A stretch of 37,687 nucleotides of DNA from Candidatus Poribacteria bacterium (lineage in GTDB: Bacteria > Poribacteria > WGA-4E > WGA-3G): contig JAJDTJ010000090.1 in the NCBI GenBank assembly GCA_022827225.1, positions 1 through 37,687 on the forward strand, written 5' to 3'. Below, in pieces: positions 16,893-25,130 of the stretch; position 1 is the first letter of the stretch; the number at the start of each line of letters is the position of its first letter. Both the position numbers and the translations under genes were made by a program. A model generated the notes under the pieces. It was given only the letters and a program-made list of their open reading frames with translations. It made no database searches and was not told the DNA's origin.

Positions 16893-18224
16893 ATGTTAAA
16901 CTACGGATTGGTAAGCACAGCGATAGTCGGGGAGGAGAGGACACAACTACTTGACGGGATGCGACTGCTGGCAGAAATTGCCCATAAACACGGTATCCCG
17001 ATAACATGGGCGATAGATACGAAATCGGCACCCACCGTTGCGAGGTTAATCACCGAATGGCACACCGAGAACGGCGCCGCTCCGCTGCTTATGCTCGATA
17101 TCAAACCGATGTGGGAGGAAAATTGGGCGACACAACAAGAGGCGCACCCTGGCAGTAGCACAGAAGCCATGGCGGTTCACCTCGTTACGATGCGTGAGAA
17201 ACTCCCCGAATACATAAACAAGGAGTGGGAGAGAGTCAACCGCGCACTGCCTTGGGCGGAACCCAGCGTCGCAGGCGCAGCCTTCAAAAACGACACGCTT
17301 CTCCGAGCACTCGAACAGTCAGGATTCCGTGGAATCTGGGGGTATCACTGGCATCAACGCAATACCGATCCTGACAATCCGAATGCCTCCGAACCAGAAA
17401 CCGACCGAGGCGGCTTCGGATACTTTTATCCGCTTGAAGCCTCAACACTCATGGATGGGAGGGCGCCACGGGAAAACGACGATCAAAGGATCGCAGACCA
17501 ATTCAAAAATATCGTCGGTATGCCGTACCATACCGCAGCACATCTTGCAGAGGATACCGATAACCTCCGTGCCGCGCTTTTGAACGGAACAGCACACCAA
17601 CATTACAATATTTATGTAGAAAACACAGCATGGAATCAGTGGCTCGGTTATGTCGAACATATAGACCCCCTTACCGTCGCGCACCTCGGCGTAGAAGGAC
17701 TCGAACGGTTGGATGCCTACTTCGCACACGTCGTTAGCGTTCAAGAGACGAAACCGCAACTGATCGCTCAGATGGTTGATGATTACATGGAAAACCATGA
17801 GCAGACCGAACCGATAACGATTGTAGCGACAAATACAGACGCAGAAAACAATGAGGTAAACCCGAAGTCTACACTCAGGACGTTCTATTGCGATGCAGCA
17901 TGTGAACTCGCCTTTGTTGAAGGGACGATGGATCCCGTTGAAATCAAAAATTATACCAGCGAACGCGTGTTACAATCTCAGGCAACCAAACCCGTACTGA
18001 CAACCTTCGCGCCGACTCGGTACCGCACAGAATTACGCATCGCTATCACAATAGAGTCAATAAGGGCAATGCCTTATGGGATCACCATATGGGGTGACCA
18101 CGACGGCTTACAACTCACTGAAGCTAACACGGACAATGTTAGGTGGATAGGAAACCATGCCCTCTTTATCCGCCTCACACTACAATCTGGAAAGAACCAA
18201 TTTAACCTTAAGTTGACAATCTGA
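16893..18224 (+). CDS. Conserved-looking unknown, possible (beta/alpha)-barrel of NodB type
   Basis: 443 aa with no signal peptide. The N-terminus (MLNYGLVSTAIVG, LLAEIAHKHGIPITWAID) resembles the start of polysaccharide-deacetylase/glycoside-hydrolase 57-like barrels, where a D or H here binds metal. Later LRALEQSGFRGIWGYHWHQ and GMPYHTAAHL also suit such a barrel. The C-terminal 120 residues look beta-rich. I cannot assign a reaction. It follows the aldolase on the same strand and precedes threonine synthase by 24 bp, so the three may be cotranscribed. The start is right after a repeat array and has no visible SD. Confidence 0.65.
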   Translation: MLNYGLVSTAIVGEERTQLLDGMRLLAEIAHKHGIPITWAIDTKSAPTVARLITEWHTENGAAPLLMLDIKPMWEENWATQQEAHPGSSTEAMAVHLVTMREKLPEYINKEWERVNRALPWAEPSVAGAAFKNDTLLRALEQSGFRGIWGYHWHQRNTDPDNPNASEPETDRGGFGYFYPLEASTLMDGRAPRENDDQRIADQFKNIVGMPYHTAAHLAEDTDNLRAALLNGTAHQHYNIYVENTAWNQWLGYVEHIDPLTVAHLGVEGLERLDAYFAHVVSVQETKPQLIAQMVDDYMENHEQTEPITIVATNTDAENNEVNPKSTLRTFYCDAACELAFVEGTMDPVEIKNYTSERVLQSQATKPVLTTFAPTRYRTELRIAITIESIRAMPYGITIWGDHDGLQLTEANTDNVRWIGNHALFIRLTLQSGKNQFNLKLTI

Positions 18225-18248
18225 ACGCTTACAAAGAGGAACGAAACA

Positions 18249-19481
18249 ATGGAAAAAGTATTAGGCCTCAGATGCCGCGAATGTGATAACAAATACCCCA
18301 AGGAACCCCTTCACGTTTGCGAATTCTGTTTCGGCCCCCTCGAAGTAGACTATAACTATGAAGAGATAAAAAAAGTTATCTCAAGACGCTCAATCGAAAA
18401 TGGACCCGAAAATTTGTGGCGCTACGCCGACCTACTCCCGATTGATGGCGAACCTACGGATGGTCATAACACCGGCTTCACACCCCTCATCCGTGCCAAA
18501 AATCTCGGAGACGCACTCGGACTCAAGGAACTCTACATCAAAGACGATTCTGTCTCCCATCCAACACTCTCCTTCAAAGACCGTGTTGTCGCAGTCGCTT
18601 TGAGCAAAGCCAAGGAGTTTGACTTCGACACCGTCTCTTGTGCCTCGACTGGGAACCTCGCTAACGCCGTCGCAGCACACGCAGCCATCGCTAAACTCAA
18701 CTGTTTCATCTTCATCCCCGCTGACCTTGAAGTCGGCAAAGTCGTCGCATCTCTGGTTTACAACCCCACAGTCGTAGGCATTACCGGTACCTATGATGAC
18801 GTCAACCGCCTCTGCAGTGAAATCGGCGGTGTCTATCCCTGGGCATTCGTTAATATAAACATCCGACCTTTCTATGCCGAAGGCTCCAAGACCCTCTGCT
18901 TTGAATTGATTGAACAACTCTCTTGGAAAGCACCAGCACATATCATCGCACCTGCCGCCGGCGGTTCCCTCATCACAAAAATTGGCAAAGCACTTAAAGA
19001 ATTCCACCTCTTGGGTCTAATAGACAAACCGAATACCAAAATCCACGTCGCTCAAGCAGAGGGCTGCGGTCCAATCGTCAATACTTACAAAGAAGGCGGC
19101 GACTTTGTGAAGCCTGTCAGACCAAACACAATCGCAAAATCACTCGCTATCGGCAATCCAGCAGATGGTATCTACGCTGTTGATACCGTCCGAAACTCCG
19201 GCGGTGTCGGTGAACACGCGACCGACCCCGAAATCGTTGACGCTATCAAACTCCTCGCTTCTACCGAAGGTATCTTCACCGAAACGGCTGGCGGTGTCAC
19301 CCTCGCTGCCGCAAAAAAATTGATTAAAAACGGACACATACAACCCGATGAACCAACCGTACTCGCGATTACCGGGAACGGACTCAAAACTATTGAGGCA
19401 CTCGAAAACAAAACCGATTCAACGCATATCATCGCCCCCCAACTCAACGCTTTCCGGAAGCTGATGATGGAAATTGAGTAG
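18249..19481 (+). CDS. thrC: Threonine synthase
   Basis: 410 aa, PLP-dependent fold type II. It begins with a zinc-ribbon-like element (CRECDNKY...CEFCFG) as in the archaeal/bacterial ThrC subgroup. NTGFTPLIRAKNLG, the PLP-binding SFKDR with Lys110, CASTGNLANAVAAHAA and PAAGGSLITKIGKA (phosphate-binding loop) follow. It converts O-phospho-L-homoserine to L-threonine in the cytoplasm. AGAGGAA lies before the ATG. The length and motifs are intact, so it should be functional. No other threonine genes are in the window. Confidence 0.92.
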   Translation: MEKVLGLRCRECDNKYPKEPLHVCEFCFGPLEVDYNYEEIKKVISRRSIENGPENLWRYADLLPIDGEPTDGHNTGFTPLIRAKNLGDALGLKELYIKDDSVSHPTLSFKDRVVAVALSKAKEFDFDTVSCASTGNLANAVAAHAAIAKLNCFIFIPADLEVGKVVASLVYNPTVVGITGTYDDVNRLCSEIGGVYPWAFVNINIRPFYAEGSKTLCFELIEQLSWKAPAHIIAPAAGGSLITKIGKALKEFHLLGLIDKPNTKIHVAQAEGCGPIVNTYKEGGDFVKPVRPNTIAKSLAIGNPADGIYAVDTVRNSGGVGEHATDPEIVDAIKLLASTEGIFTETAGGVTLAAAKKLIKNGHIQPDEPTVLAITGNGLKTIEALENKTDSTHIIAPQLNAFRKLMMEIE

Positions 19482-19592
19482 AGACGGGTTGAAGATTGTG
19501 GCTAAAATAGATCGTAGACACCTCGGCTTTCTGATTCAAACGCGCTTCGACTTTAGCATACTGTGGACCTTACTATACGGAGGATTAATAAC

Positions 19593-19661
19593 ATGACACA
19601 ACGAGAAATCCACGAAGTTAAGCAAGACGTACGTCCAGCAAAACAGGCGAAGCGGTTCTAG
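19593..19661 (+). CDS. Putative 22-aa micropeptide ORF upstream of recD2
   Basis: ATG at 19593 is preceded by GGAGGA (19579-19584) with ideal 8-nt spacing, the strongest ribosome-binding site in this part of the window. The frame runs 22 codons (MTQREIHEVKQDV, then RPAKQAKRF) to TAG at 19661 and is Lys/Arg rich. It lies in the 237-bp gap between thrC and recD2. It may be a real peptide, a leader peptide or the remnant of a gene start. A TACTAT -10-like box is at 19571. Confidence 0.4.
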   Translation: MTQREIHEVKQDVRPAKQAKRF

Positions 19662-19718
19662 GCCCCGGATGCTGCGATGCAAAAACTTACTTGACCGTTC
19701 CGCAAGGAAAAATAAAAC

Positions 19719-22100
19719 GTGGACACATTACAAGGTGTACTTGAACGCATTGTCTATGAGAGCCATGATACCGGCTATACCGTCGGCCGACTTTCCGCGC
19801 GCAACCATGCGGAACTCATCACCGTCGTCGGGAACTTAGCAGCCATCAACCCCGGCGAAAGCCTACTCCTGCAAGGTGAATGGGTAGACAACCCCAAATA
19901 CGGTCGGCAATTCCAAATTGAAAAATATGAAACTGTCCTCCCGGCAAACGTCGTCGGGTTGAGAAAATACCTCGGCTCAGGGCTCATCAAAGGCATCGGT
20001 CCGAAGATGGCAGCACTCATTGTCCGTAAATTCGGGATGGATACGATGGACATCATTGAGTACGAACCCGAGAAACTAGCGCGTGTTCCCGGCATCGGAC
20101 AGAAGCGCGTGGAGATGATCAAGGAAGCATGGGAAGCACAACGCGAAATAAAAAACGTCATGATCTTCCTACAGTCGCACGATGTCAGCACAGCACACGC
20201 CGCAAAAATTTACAAGACTTACGAAAACGACGCAATTCCGATCGTCACAGAAAATCCGTATCGTCTCGCTGATGATATTTACGGCATCGGATTTGTAACA
20301 GCAGACACAATCGCACAGAAACTCGGCATCAATAAAGACGCGCCGCAACGCGTGCAAGCGGGGATTAAATACGTGCTCAGTCAGAAAGCAGATGAAGGAC
20401 ACGTCTTTCAACACCGCGCCGAACTCATTGAAGCGTGCCAAACCATGCTTGAACAGGAACCGGAAGCGATTGAGCAAGGCATCCACGCACTCATCGAAAT
20501 AGAAGAAATCATCAACCCGAGTTTCACAAACTTAACGGATTTAGACACACAAGTTGCTATAGCCGAAACATTGGACGACTACGACATTAGCGATCAGCAG
20601 TCAGTCGCCAGCAATCAGCAAGAATTTGTTGATGTCCATGAAGCCCTTCAGGCTGAAAGCCGACAGCCGATAGCCGACAGCCACTCCGCTATCTATCTTG
20701 CACCCTTTTACTACGCTGAACTCGGCGTCGCAAACCAGTTTTCGAGGCTCTTAGCGAGTCAAGAGCAAAATCCGGTTCCGTTGCCCCGTAACACGACACT
20801 ATTCCTTACACAATTAGGAAACGAGATGGACCTCCATTTCGCACCGCAGCAATACAAGGCGATCCTAACAGCGATGACGGCACGCGCCATGATCCTCACC
20901 GGCGGACCCGGCACCGGTAAAACCACAACTGTTGTCGGCATGATCCGCCTCTTTGAAGCACAAGGTAAACACATCACCTTAACAGCACCCACCGGACGCG
21001 CCGCAAAACGACTCAGCGAGACAACTCACAGGGAAGCGAAAACTATCCATCGACTCCTCGAATTCTCCCCGAAAATCAACAACTTTAAACGCAATCGCCA
21101 GAACCCATTGAACACCGATGTCGTCATCGTCGATGAAACATCCATGGTAGACCTCCTCCTCATGAATCGATTAATGCAGGCAATCCGTTCAACCACTACC
21201 GTCATTCTTATTGGTGATGTTGATCAACTCCCTTCTGTCGGGGCAGGCAATGTTCTCAAGGCACTCATCGACTCACAGAAGATACCGGTTATTCAACTAA
21301 CCGAGATATTCCGACAAGCCCAGGAGAGCATGATCGTTACAAACGCACACCGTATTAACAAAGGCGATCTTCCTGAACTCACCGGCGACGCAGACCGAAA
21401 CTTTTTCTTCATAGAAGAGGAAGACCCAGAGGAAATTACCGAATTGATATGTTCGCTCATCTCGGATCGACTGCCGAGCCACTATAATTACCATCCTATA
21501 GATGACATCCAACTTCTATGCCCGATGCGGCGCGGCGTACTCGGCACCGAAAACCTCAACAAACGCCTCCAAGAAGTATTGAACACCCCATACACGACAC
21601 CAACAACGCGTCCGTTTATAAAGAAACCGATCGCACCCGGAACCTATAACCAAACACCCAGTCCCGGAAACCAGACCATCACCGCAGGCGGTTTCCGCGT
21701 CGGTGATAAGGTCATGCAAATCCGCAATAACTACGACTACGATGTGTTTAACGGTGATATCGGGAGAGTTGTCGCCATCGAACAACTTGACAAAAAAGTC
21801 CATATCCAGTACCCTGATAAACAGGTGACCTACGATACGGCAGACCTCGGGGAACTCGTCTTGGCGTATGCCACAACGATCCACAAAGCGCAGGGAAGTG
21901 AGTACCCCGCCGTTGTTATTCCGTTGCATACGCAGCACTATATCATGCTACAACGGAATCTGCTTTACACCGGCATCACCCGTGCGAAGGAGCGCGTTGT
22001 GATCGTTGGGACCAAAAAGGCACTCGGCATCTGTATCCGTAACAATCAAGTCATGAAACGCAACAGCTACCTCGCCCAACGGCTGAATAGCCGTCAGTAA
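19719..22100 (+). CDS. recD2: ATP-dependent RecD2-type DNA helicase
   Basis: 793 aa, somewhat longer than the usual 720-760 for RecD2. The N-terminal OB-like and helix-hairpin-helix regions (LIKGIGPKMAALIVRKFG, LARVPGIGQKRVEMI) are followed by an SF1B helicase core. This has Walker A GGPGTGKTTT (from residue 395), Walker B VIVDETSM (Asp about 472), GDVDQLPSVGAGNVL, TEIFRQAQES and, near the C-terminus, TIHKAQGSEYPAVV and YTGITRAKERV. It unwinds DNA 5' to 3' in repair. GTG start with AAGGA about 9 nt upstream. Residues about 287-326 are a low-complexity Q/S/A-rich insert encoded by two dispersed repeat arrays; the 3' end also lies in such an array. Confidence 0.93.
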   Translation: MDTLQGVLERIVYESHDTGYTVGRLSARNHAELITVVGNLAAINPGESLLLQGEWVDNPKYGRQFQIEKYETVLPANVVGLRKYLGSGLIKGIGPKMAALIVRKFGMDTMDIIEYEPEKLARVPGIGQKRVEMIKEAWEAQREIKNVMIFLQSHDVSTAHAAKIYKTYENDAIPIVTENPYRLADDIYGIGFVTADTIAQKLGINKDAPQRVQAGIKYVLSQKADEGHVFQHRAELIEACQTMLEQEPEAIEQGIHALIEIEEIINPSFTNLTDLDTQVAIAETLDDYDISDQQSVASNQQEFVDVHEALQAESRQPIADSHSAIYLAPFYYAELGVANQFSRLLASQEQNPVPLPRNTTLFLTQLGNEMDLHFAPQQYKAILTAMTARAMILTGGPGTGKTTTVVGMIRLFEAQGKHITLTAPTGRAAKRLSETTHREAKTIHRLLEFSPKINNFKRNRQNPLNTDVVIVDETSMVDLLLMNRLMQAIRSTTTVILIGDVDQLPSVGAGNVLKALIDSQKIPVIQLTEIFRQAQESMIVTNAHRINKGDLPELTGDADRNFFFIEEEDPEEITELICSLISDRLPSHYNYHPIDDIQLLCPMRRGVLGTENLNKRLQEVLNTPYTTPTTRPFIKKPIAPGTYNQTPSPGNQTITAGGFRVGDKVMQIRNNYDYDVFNGDIGRVVAIEQLDKKVHIQYPDKQVTYDTADLGELVLAYATTIHKAQGSEYPAVVIPLHTQHYIMLQRNLLYTGITRAKERVVIVGTKKALGICIRNNQVMKRNSYLAQRLNSRQ
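20591..20682. repeat. Two dispersed-repeat arrays inside recD2, in frame
   Basis: 20591-20620 (ending CGCCAGCAATCAGCA) matches the reverse complement of the intergenic array at 15880-15918. 20649-20682 (GGCTGAAAGCCGACAGCC then GATAGCCGACAGCC) matches the reverse complement of 25000-25031. Together they encode the linker containing DQQSVASNQQ and ESRQPIADSH at about residues 291-322. Confidence 0.75.
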
Positions 22101-22174
22101 TCGACTATCAGGAATTAGAAGGCGCTTAAACAAAAACCCTCCTGCCGACAGCCGACGGCTGATGGCTGATAGCC
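22081..22174. repeat. Repeat arrays at recD2 3' end and before the esterase gene
   Basis: 22081-22112 (GGCTGAATAGCCGTCAGTAA...) overlaps the last codons and stop of recD2. 22141-22174 (CCGACAGCCGACGGCTG then ATGGCTGATAGCC) lies before the esterase SD and can fold, since AGCCGAC and its near complement GGCTGAT alternate. Both belong to the dispersed family. Confidence 0.65.
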
Positions 22175-22191
22175 ATACAAGGAGCAATAAC

Positions 22192-23745
22192 ATGAAACGA
22201 ATCACGCTATTTCTCATTGGTTTACTATTATTCCTCACACAACCTTTCATTCATGCCGAAGTTACATTACCACACGTCATCGGCAGCAATATGGTGCTGC
22301 AGCGCGACATGCAGGCACCCATCTGGGGATGGGCAGCCCCAGGCGAAGAGGTTAATATAACACTCAGTGCGGAAGCCGAAGGTGTGGAACCGATTTCAAC
22401 AACCATCGCAGTTGCCGACGCAGAAGGCAATTGGCAGGTTAAACTCCCAGCGATGGCAGCCGGCGGTCCCTATACACTCCGAATCAAAGGCAGTAACACC
22501 CTCGAACTGACAAACGTGCTTTTCGGTGAAGTCTGGGTCTGTTCAGGTCAGTCCAACATGCAATGGTCGGTGAACGCCTCAAAAGACAACGAGGCAGAGA
22601 TTGCCGCAGCGATGTACCCGAAAATCCGACTGTTTTACATCCCGCGAGTCCCGTCAGGCTTACTTCAGAAAGATGTAGAAGCAGATTGGTACGAAACCAC
22701 ACCGGAGACGATCCCGAATTTCTCCGCTGTCGCCTATTATTTCGGACGCAAACTCTATAAGAACCTGGATGTCCCGATCGGGCTAATTAACACCTCCTGG
22801 GGCGGCACCCGCATCGAACCGTGGACACCGCCTGTAGGTCTTGCCGGTGTACCCGCGCTTGCGGCTATAAACAAGGAAGTCGAAGACATACAAACGAACT
22901 ATCGCGCACAACTCCCAGAAAAAATGGACGCGATAGAAGCGTGGATAGCCGAAACCCGTAAAGCATTGGAAAATAACGCGCAGCTTACGCAGATGCCCGA
23001 CAATACACACCCACTAAGGCATCAAGGGAGACCGACAGCACTCTACAACGGTATGGTGCATCCGATCGTCCCTTACGCCATACGCGGCGCACTCTGGTAT
23101 CAAGGTGAATCGAATCTTCGGGACGGAATGCTCTATCACGAGAAGATGAAGGCGCTCATCAATGGCTGGCGAGAGGTTTGGGGTCAAGGCGATTTTCCGT
23201 TCTATTTCGTACAACTCGCTCCCTTCAATTACGGCGGACGCAATGCAAGCCCGTTTTTCCTGCCGCAAATCTGGGAAGCACAAACAACAACCTTGGCACT
23301 CCCAAATACAGGTATGGCTGTGACAACCGACATCGGGAATCCCAGAGACGTACATCCACGAAACAAACAGGATGTCGGCAGACGACTGGCACTGTGGGCA
23401 CTCGCAAAGGACTACGGCAGAGAGGATGTGACATATTCCGGTCCGCTCTACAAATCGATGGCGGTCGAAGGAGACACAATCCGACTCACTTTTGATCACG
23501 TCGGTAGCGGTTTAACCTCGCGAGATGAAGAACCCCTCACATGGTTCCAAATCGCCGGTGAAGATAAGGAATTCGTCGAAGCAGCAGCAATAATTGATGG
23601 TGATACAGTTGTCGTCTCCAGCGAAACTGTCGAGAATCCGGTCGCTGTCCGATTCGGATGGCATCAGAGCGCGGAACCGAATTTCGTGAATAAGGAAGGA
23701 CTCCCTGCATCACCGTTTCATACTATGCCTTTGTCAGAACGTTAA
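22192..23745 (+). CDS. Secreted sialate O-acetylesterase
   Basis: About 517 aa from the ATG at 22192 (SD AAGGAG; the open frame runs 10 codons further upstream through repeat sequence). A Sec signal peptide (MKRITLFLIGLLLFL, cleavage after HA near residue 22) indicates export. An N-terminal beta domain with GSNMVLQRDMQAPIWGWA is followed by the SGNH/GDSL-like SASA domain. This has WVCSGQSNMQW with nucleophile Ser121, ALWYQGESNLRDG, and DIGNPRDVHP carrying the Asp/His pair. It removes O-acetyl groups from sialic acid or plant-type polysaccharides. Motifs are complete, so it should be active. Confidence 0.92.
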   Translation: MKRITLFLIGLLLFLTQPFIHAEVTLPHVIGSNMVLQRDMQAPIWGWAAPGEEVNITLSAEAEGVEPISTTIAVADAEGNWQVKLPAMAAGGPYTLRIKGSNTLELTNVLFGEVWVCSGQSNMQWSVNASKDNEAEIAAAMYPKIRLFYIPRVPSGLLQKDVEADWYETTPETIPNFSAVAYYFGRKLYKNLDVPIGLINTSWGGTRIEPWTPPVGLAGVPALAAINKEVEDIQTNYRAQLPEKMDAIEAWIAETRKALENNAQLTQMPDNTHPLRHQGRPTALYNGMVHPIVPYAIRGALWYQGESNLRDGMLYHEKMKALINGWREVWGQGDFPFYFVQLAPFNYGGRNASPFFLPQIWEAQTTTLALPNTGMAVTTDIGNPRDVHPRNKQDVGRRLALWALAKDYGREDVTYSGPLYKSMAVEGDTIRLTFDHVGSGLTSRDEEPLTWFQIAGEDKEFVEAAAIIDGDTVVVSSETVENPVAVRFGWHQSAEPNFVNKEGLPASPFHTMPLSER

Positions 23746-23751
23746 AAAAGA

Positions 23752-23781
23752 TTGACAGGATTCAGTAGATTGAAGTATACT
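23752..23781 (+). promoter_or_regulatory. Sigma-70 promoter of the dehydratase transcript
   Basis: TTGACA (23752-23757), an 18-bp spacer and TATACT (23776-23781) lie just after the esterase stop. A transcript starting near 23788 would have only about 25 nt before the micro-ORF ATG at 23813. Confidence 0.8.
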
Positions 23782-23812
23782 ATTGATCGACGAACGTTTA
23801 CCGGAGGATATC

Positions 23813-23860
23813 ATGAAAGAGTCTCCTTCACGCAAAATCTACAAGAGTCGTAGAGCTTAA
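23813..23860 (+). CDS. Putative 15-aa leader peptide before the dehydratase gene
   Basis: ATG at 23813 follows GGAGGA (23803-23808). The peptide MKESPSRKIYKSRRA is strongly basic and ends in TAA at 23860, only 4 nt before the dehydratase ATG (23865), which has no SD of its own. That arrangement, behind a near-consensus promoter, suggests translational coupling or leader-peptide control. Confidence 0.45.
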   Translation: MKESPSRKIYKSRRA

Positions 23861-23864
23861 GCAC

Positions 23865-24998
23865 ATGAAAATCACTGCTATCAAAACCTTTATGGCACGC
23901 TTCGGTAACCGACCCCGCGGCCTCATCAAAGTCGAAACGGACGAAGGACTCTACGGATGGGGTGAAGCTTACTCCACCGGGCCCGATCTCTCCGTTGAAC
24001 CGATTGCTGACTACATCTTTGAGATGATTCAAGGTGACGATCCGAGACGGATTGAGTACATCATGATGAAACTGCATCAGCAGTTCCGTTTCCCACCCGG
24101 GGGTGCCGGACTCGCTGTCATCTCTGCTGTGGATCATGCACTCTGGGATATCAGTGGAAAGGCAGCAGGGGTGCCCGTCTATATGCTCCTCGGTGGACAC
24201 GCTCGCAACCGTATTCGCGTCTACCGCGGCATCGGCGGCAGAGACGGTATTGAAGCCGCTGATCAGGCACGCAAACTTCATGAGGAGTGGGGGTTTACCG
24301 CTTTCAAAACCAGTCCTTACCAACTCGATCCCGACGCAAGCCGGTGGGGACGTGTCTGCGATGCAGCGGCTACCTATTTTGAGCAACTGCGGAACAATAC
24401 CCCCGAAGACTGGGAGTTCGCCTTCGATCCGCACGCCAAAATCTTTGAGCCCATTCGCGCACTCCAACTCGCTAACGCACTCGCACCGTACGATCCCTAT
24501 TTCTATGAGGAACCGCTCCGTCCCGAACACATCCCTGCATGGACGCGCCTCCGCTCCCAGATGCAAGTACCACTCGCAACCGGGGAATGCCTTTATACTC
24601 GCTTCGAGTTTTTGGACATTATCGCCGGACAAGGTGCCGACATCATTCAACCAGATGTTTGTGTCTGTGGTGGCCTCTTAGAGATGCGGAAGATTGCCGC
24701 GATTGCCGAAGCACACTACGTCAGCATCGCACCTCATAACCCGATGGGACCGCTGGCAACGGCTGTCAATGTACATTTCGCCGCCGCTACTCCAAATTTC
24801 AAAATTCTCGAATATCTCTTACCCACAAGTGCCGAATGGATAGACGAGCCTTATCTACCGAAAGATGGCTATCTCGAATTACGGGACCGGCCCGGCTTAG
24901 GTGTCGAAATAAACGAAGCCGCGATTACAGATAACGAATATATCCACTGGCAACGTACCTGTCCGATCCGTCCAGACGGTTCAACAGGCTACATTTAA
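23865..24998 (+). CDS. Mandelate racemase/muconate lactonizing-type dehydratase (enolase superfamily)
   Basis: 377 aa with the capping domain (about 1-120, GLIKVETDEGLYGWGE) and a (beta/alpha)7-beta barrel. Likely metal ligands and acid/base residues are Asp188 and His190 in FDPHAK, Glu216 in FYEEPL, Glu241 in ATGECL, and His291 in APHNPMGP. The D-x-H and H-N-P-x-G-P set is that of sugar-acid dehydratases such as galactonate or related aldonate dehydratase, which form 2-keto-3-deoxy acids. The exact sugar acid cannot be read from sequence. The HpcH/HpaI aldolase at 16129 could use the product (inference). Confidence 0.9.
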   Translation: MKITAIKTFMARFGNRPRGLIKVETDEGLYGWGEAYSTGPDLSVEPIADYIFEMIQGDDPRRIEYIMMKLHQQFRFPPGGAGLAVISAVDHALWDISGKAAGVPVYMLLGGHARNRIRVYRGIGGRDGIEAADQARKLHEEWGFTAFKTSPYQLDPDASRWGRVCDAAATYFEQLRNNTPEDWEFAFDPHAKIFEPIRALQLANALAPYDPYFYEEPLRPEHIPAWTRLRSQMQVPLATGECLYTRFEFLDIIAGQGADIIQPDVCVCGGLLEMRKIAAIAEAHYVSIAPHNPMGPLATAVNVHFAAATPNFKILEYLLPTSAEWIDEPYLPKDGYLELRDRPGLGVEINEAAITDNEYIHWQRTCPIRPDGSTGYI

Positions 24999-24999
24999 T

Positions 25000-25130
25000 T
25001 GGCTATTGGCTATCGGCTATCGGCTTTCAGCAATTGGGTATCGGAAACCATCAGCAAAGAGGTATCTGATTTAATAAACATTCTCTTTACTGCTGACTGC
25101 TAATCCGCTGACAGCTGATTGCTGACGGCT
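25000..25130. repeat. Repeat arrays between dehydratase and TrpD-like genes
   Basis: 25000-25031 is GGCTATTGGCTATC then GGCTATCGGCTTTCAGC, four degenerate 7-bp GGCTATC units. 25090-25130 is CTGCTGACTGCTAATCCG followed by CTGACAGCTGATTGCTGACG. Between them, CAGCAAAGAG and CTCTTTACTGCTG are imperfect inverted repeats. The second array runs into the 3' end of the minus-strand gene. Confidence 0.75.
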
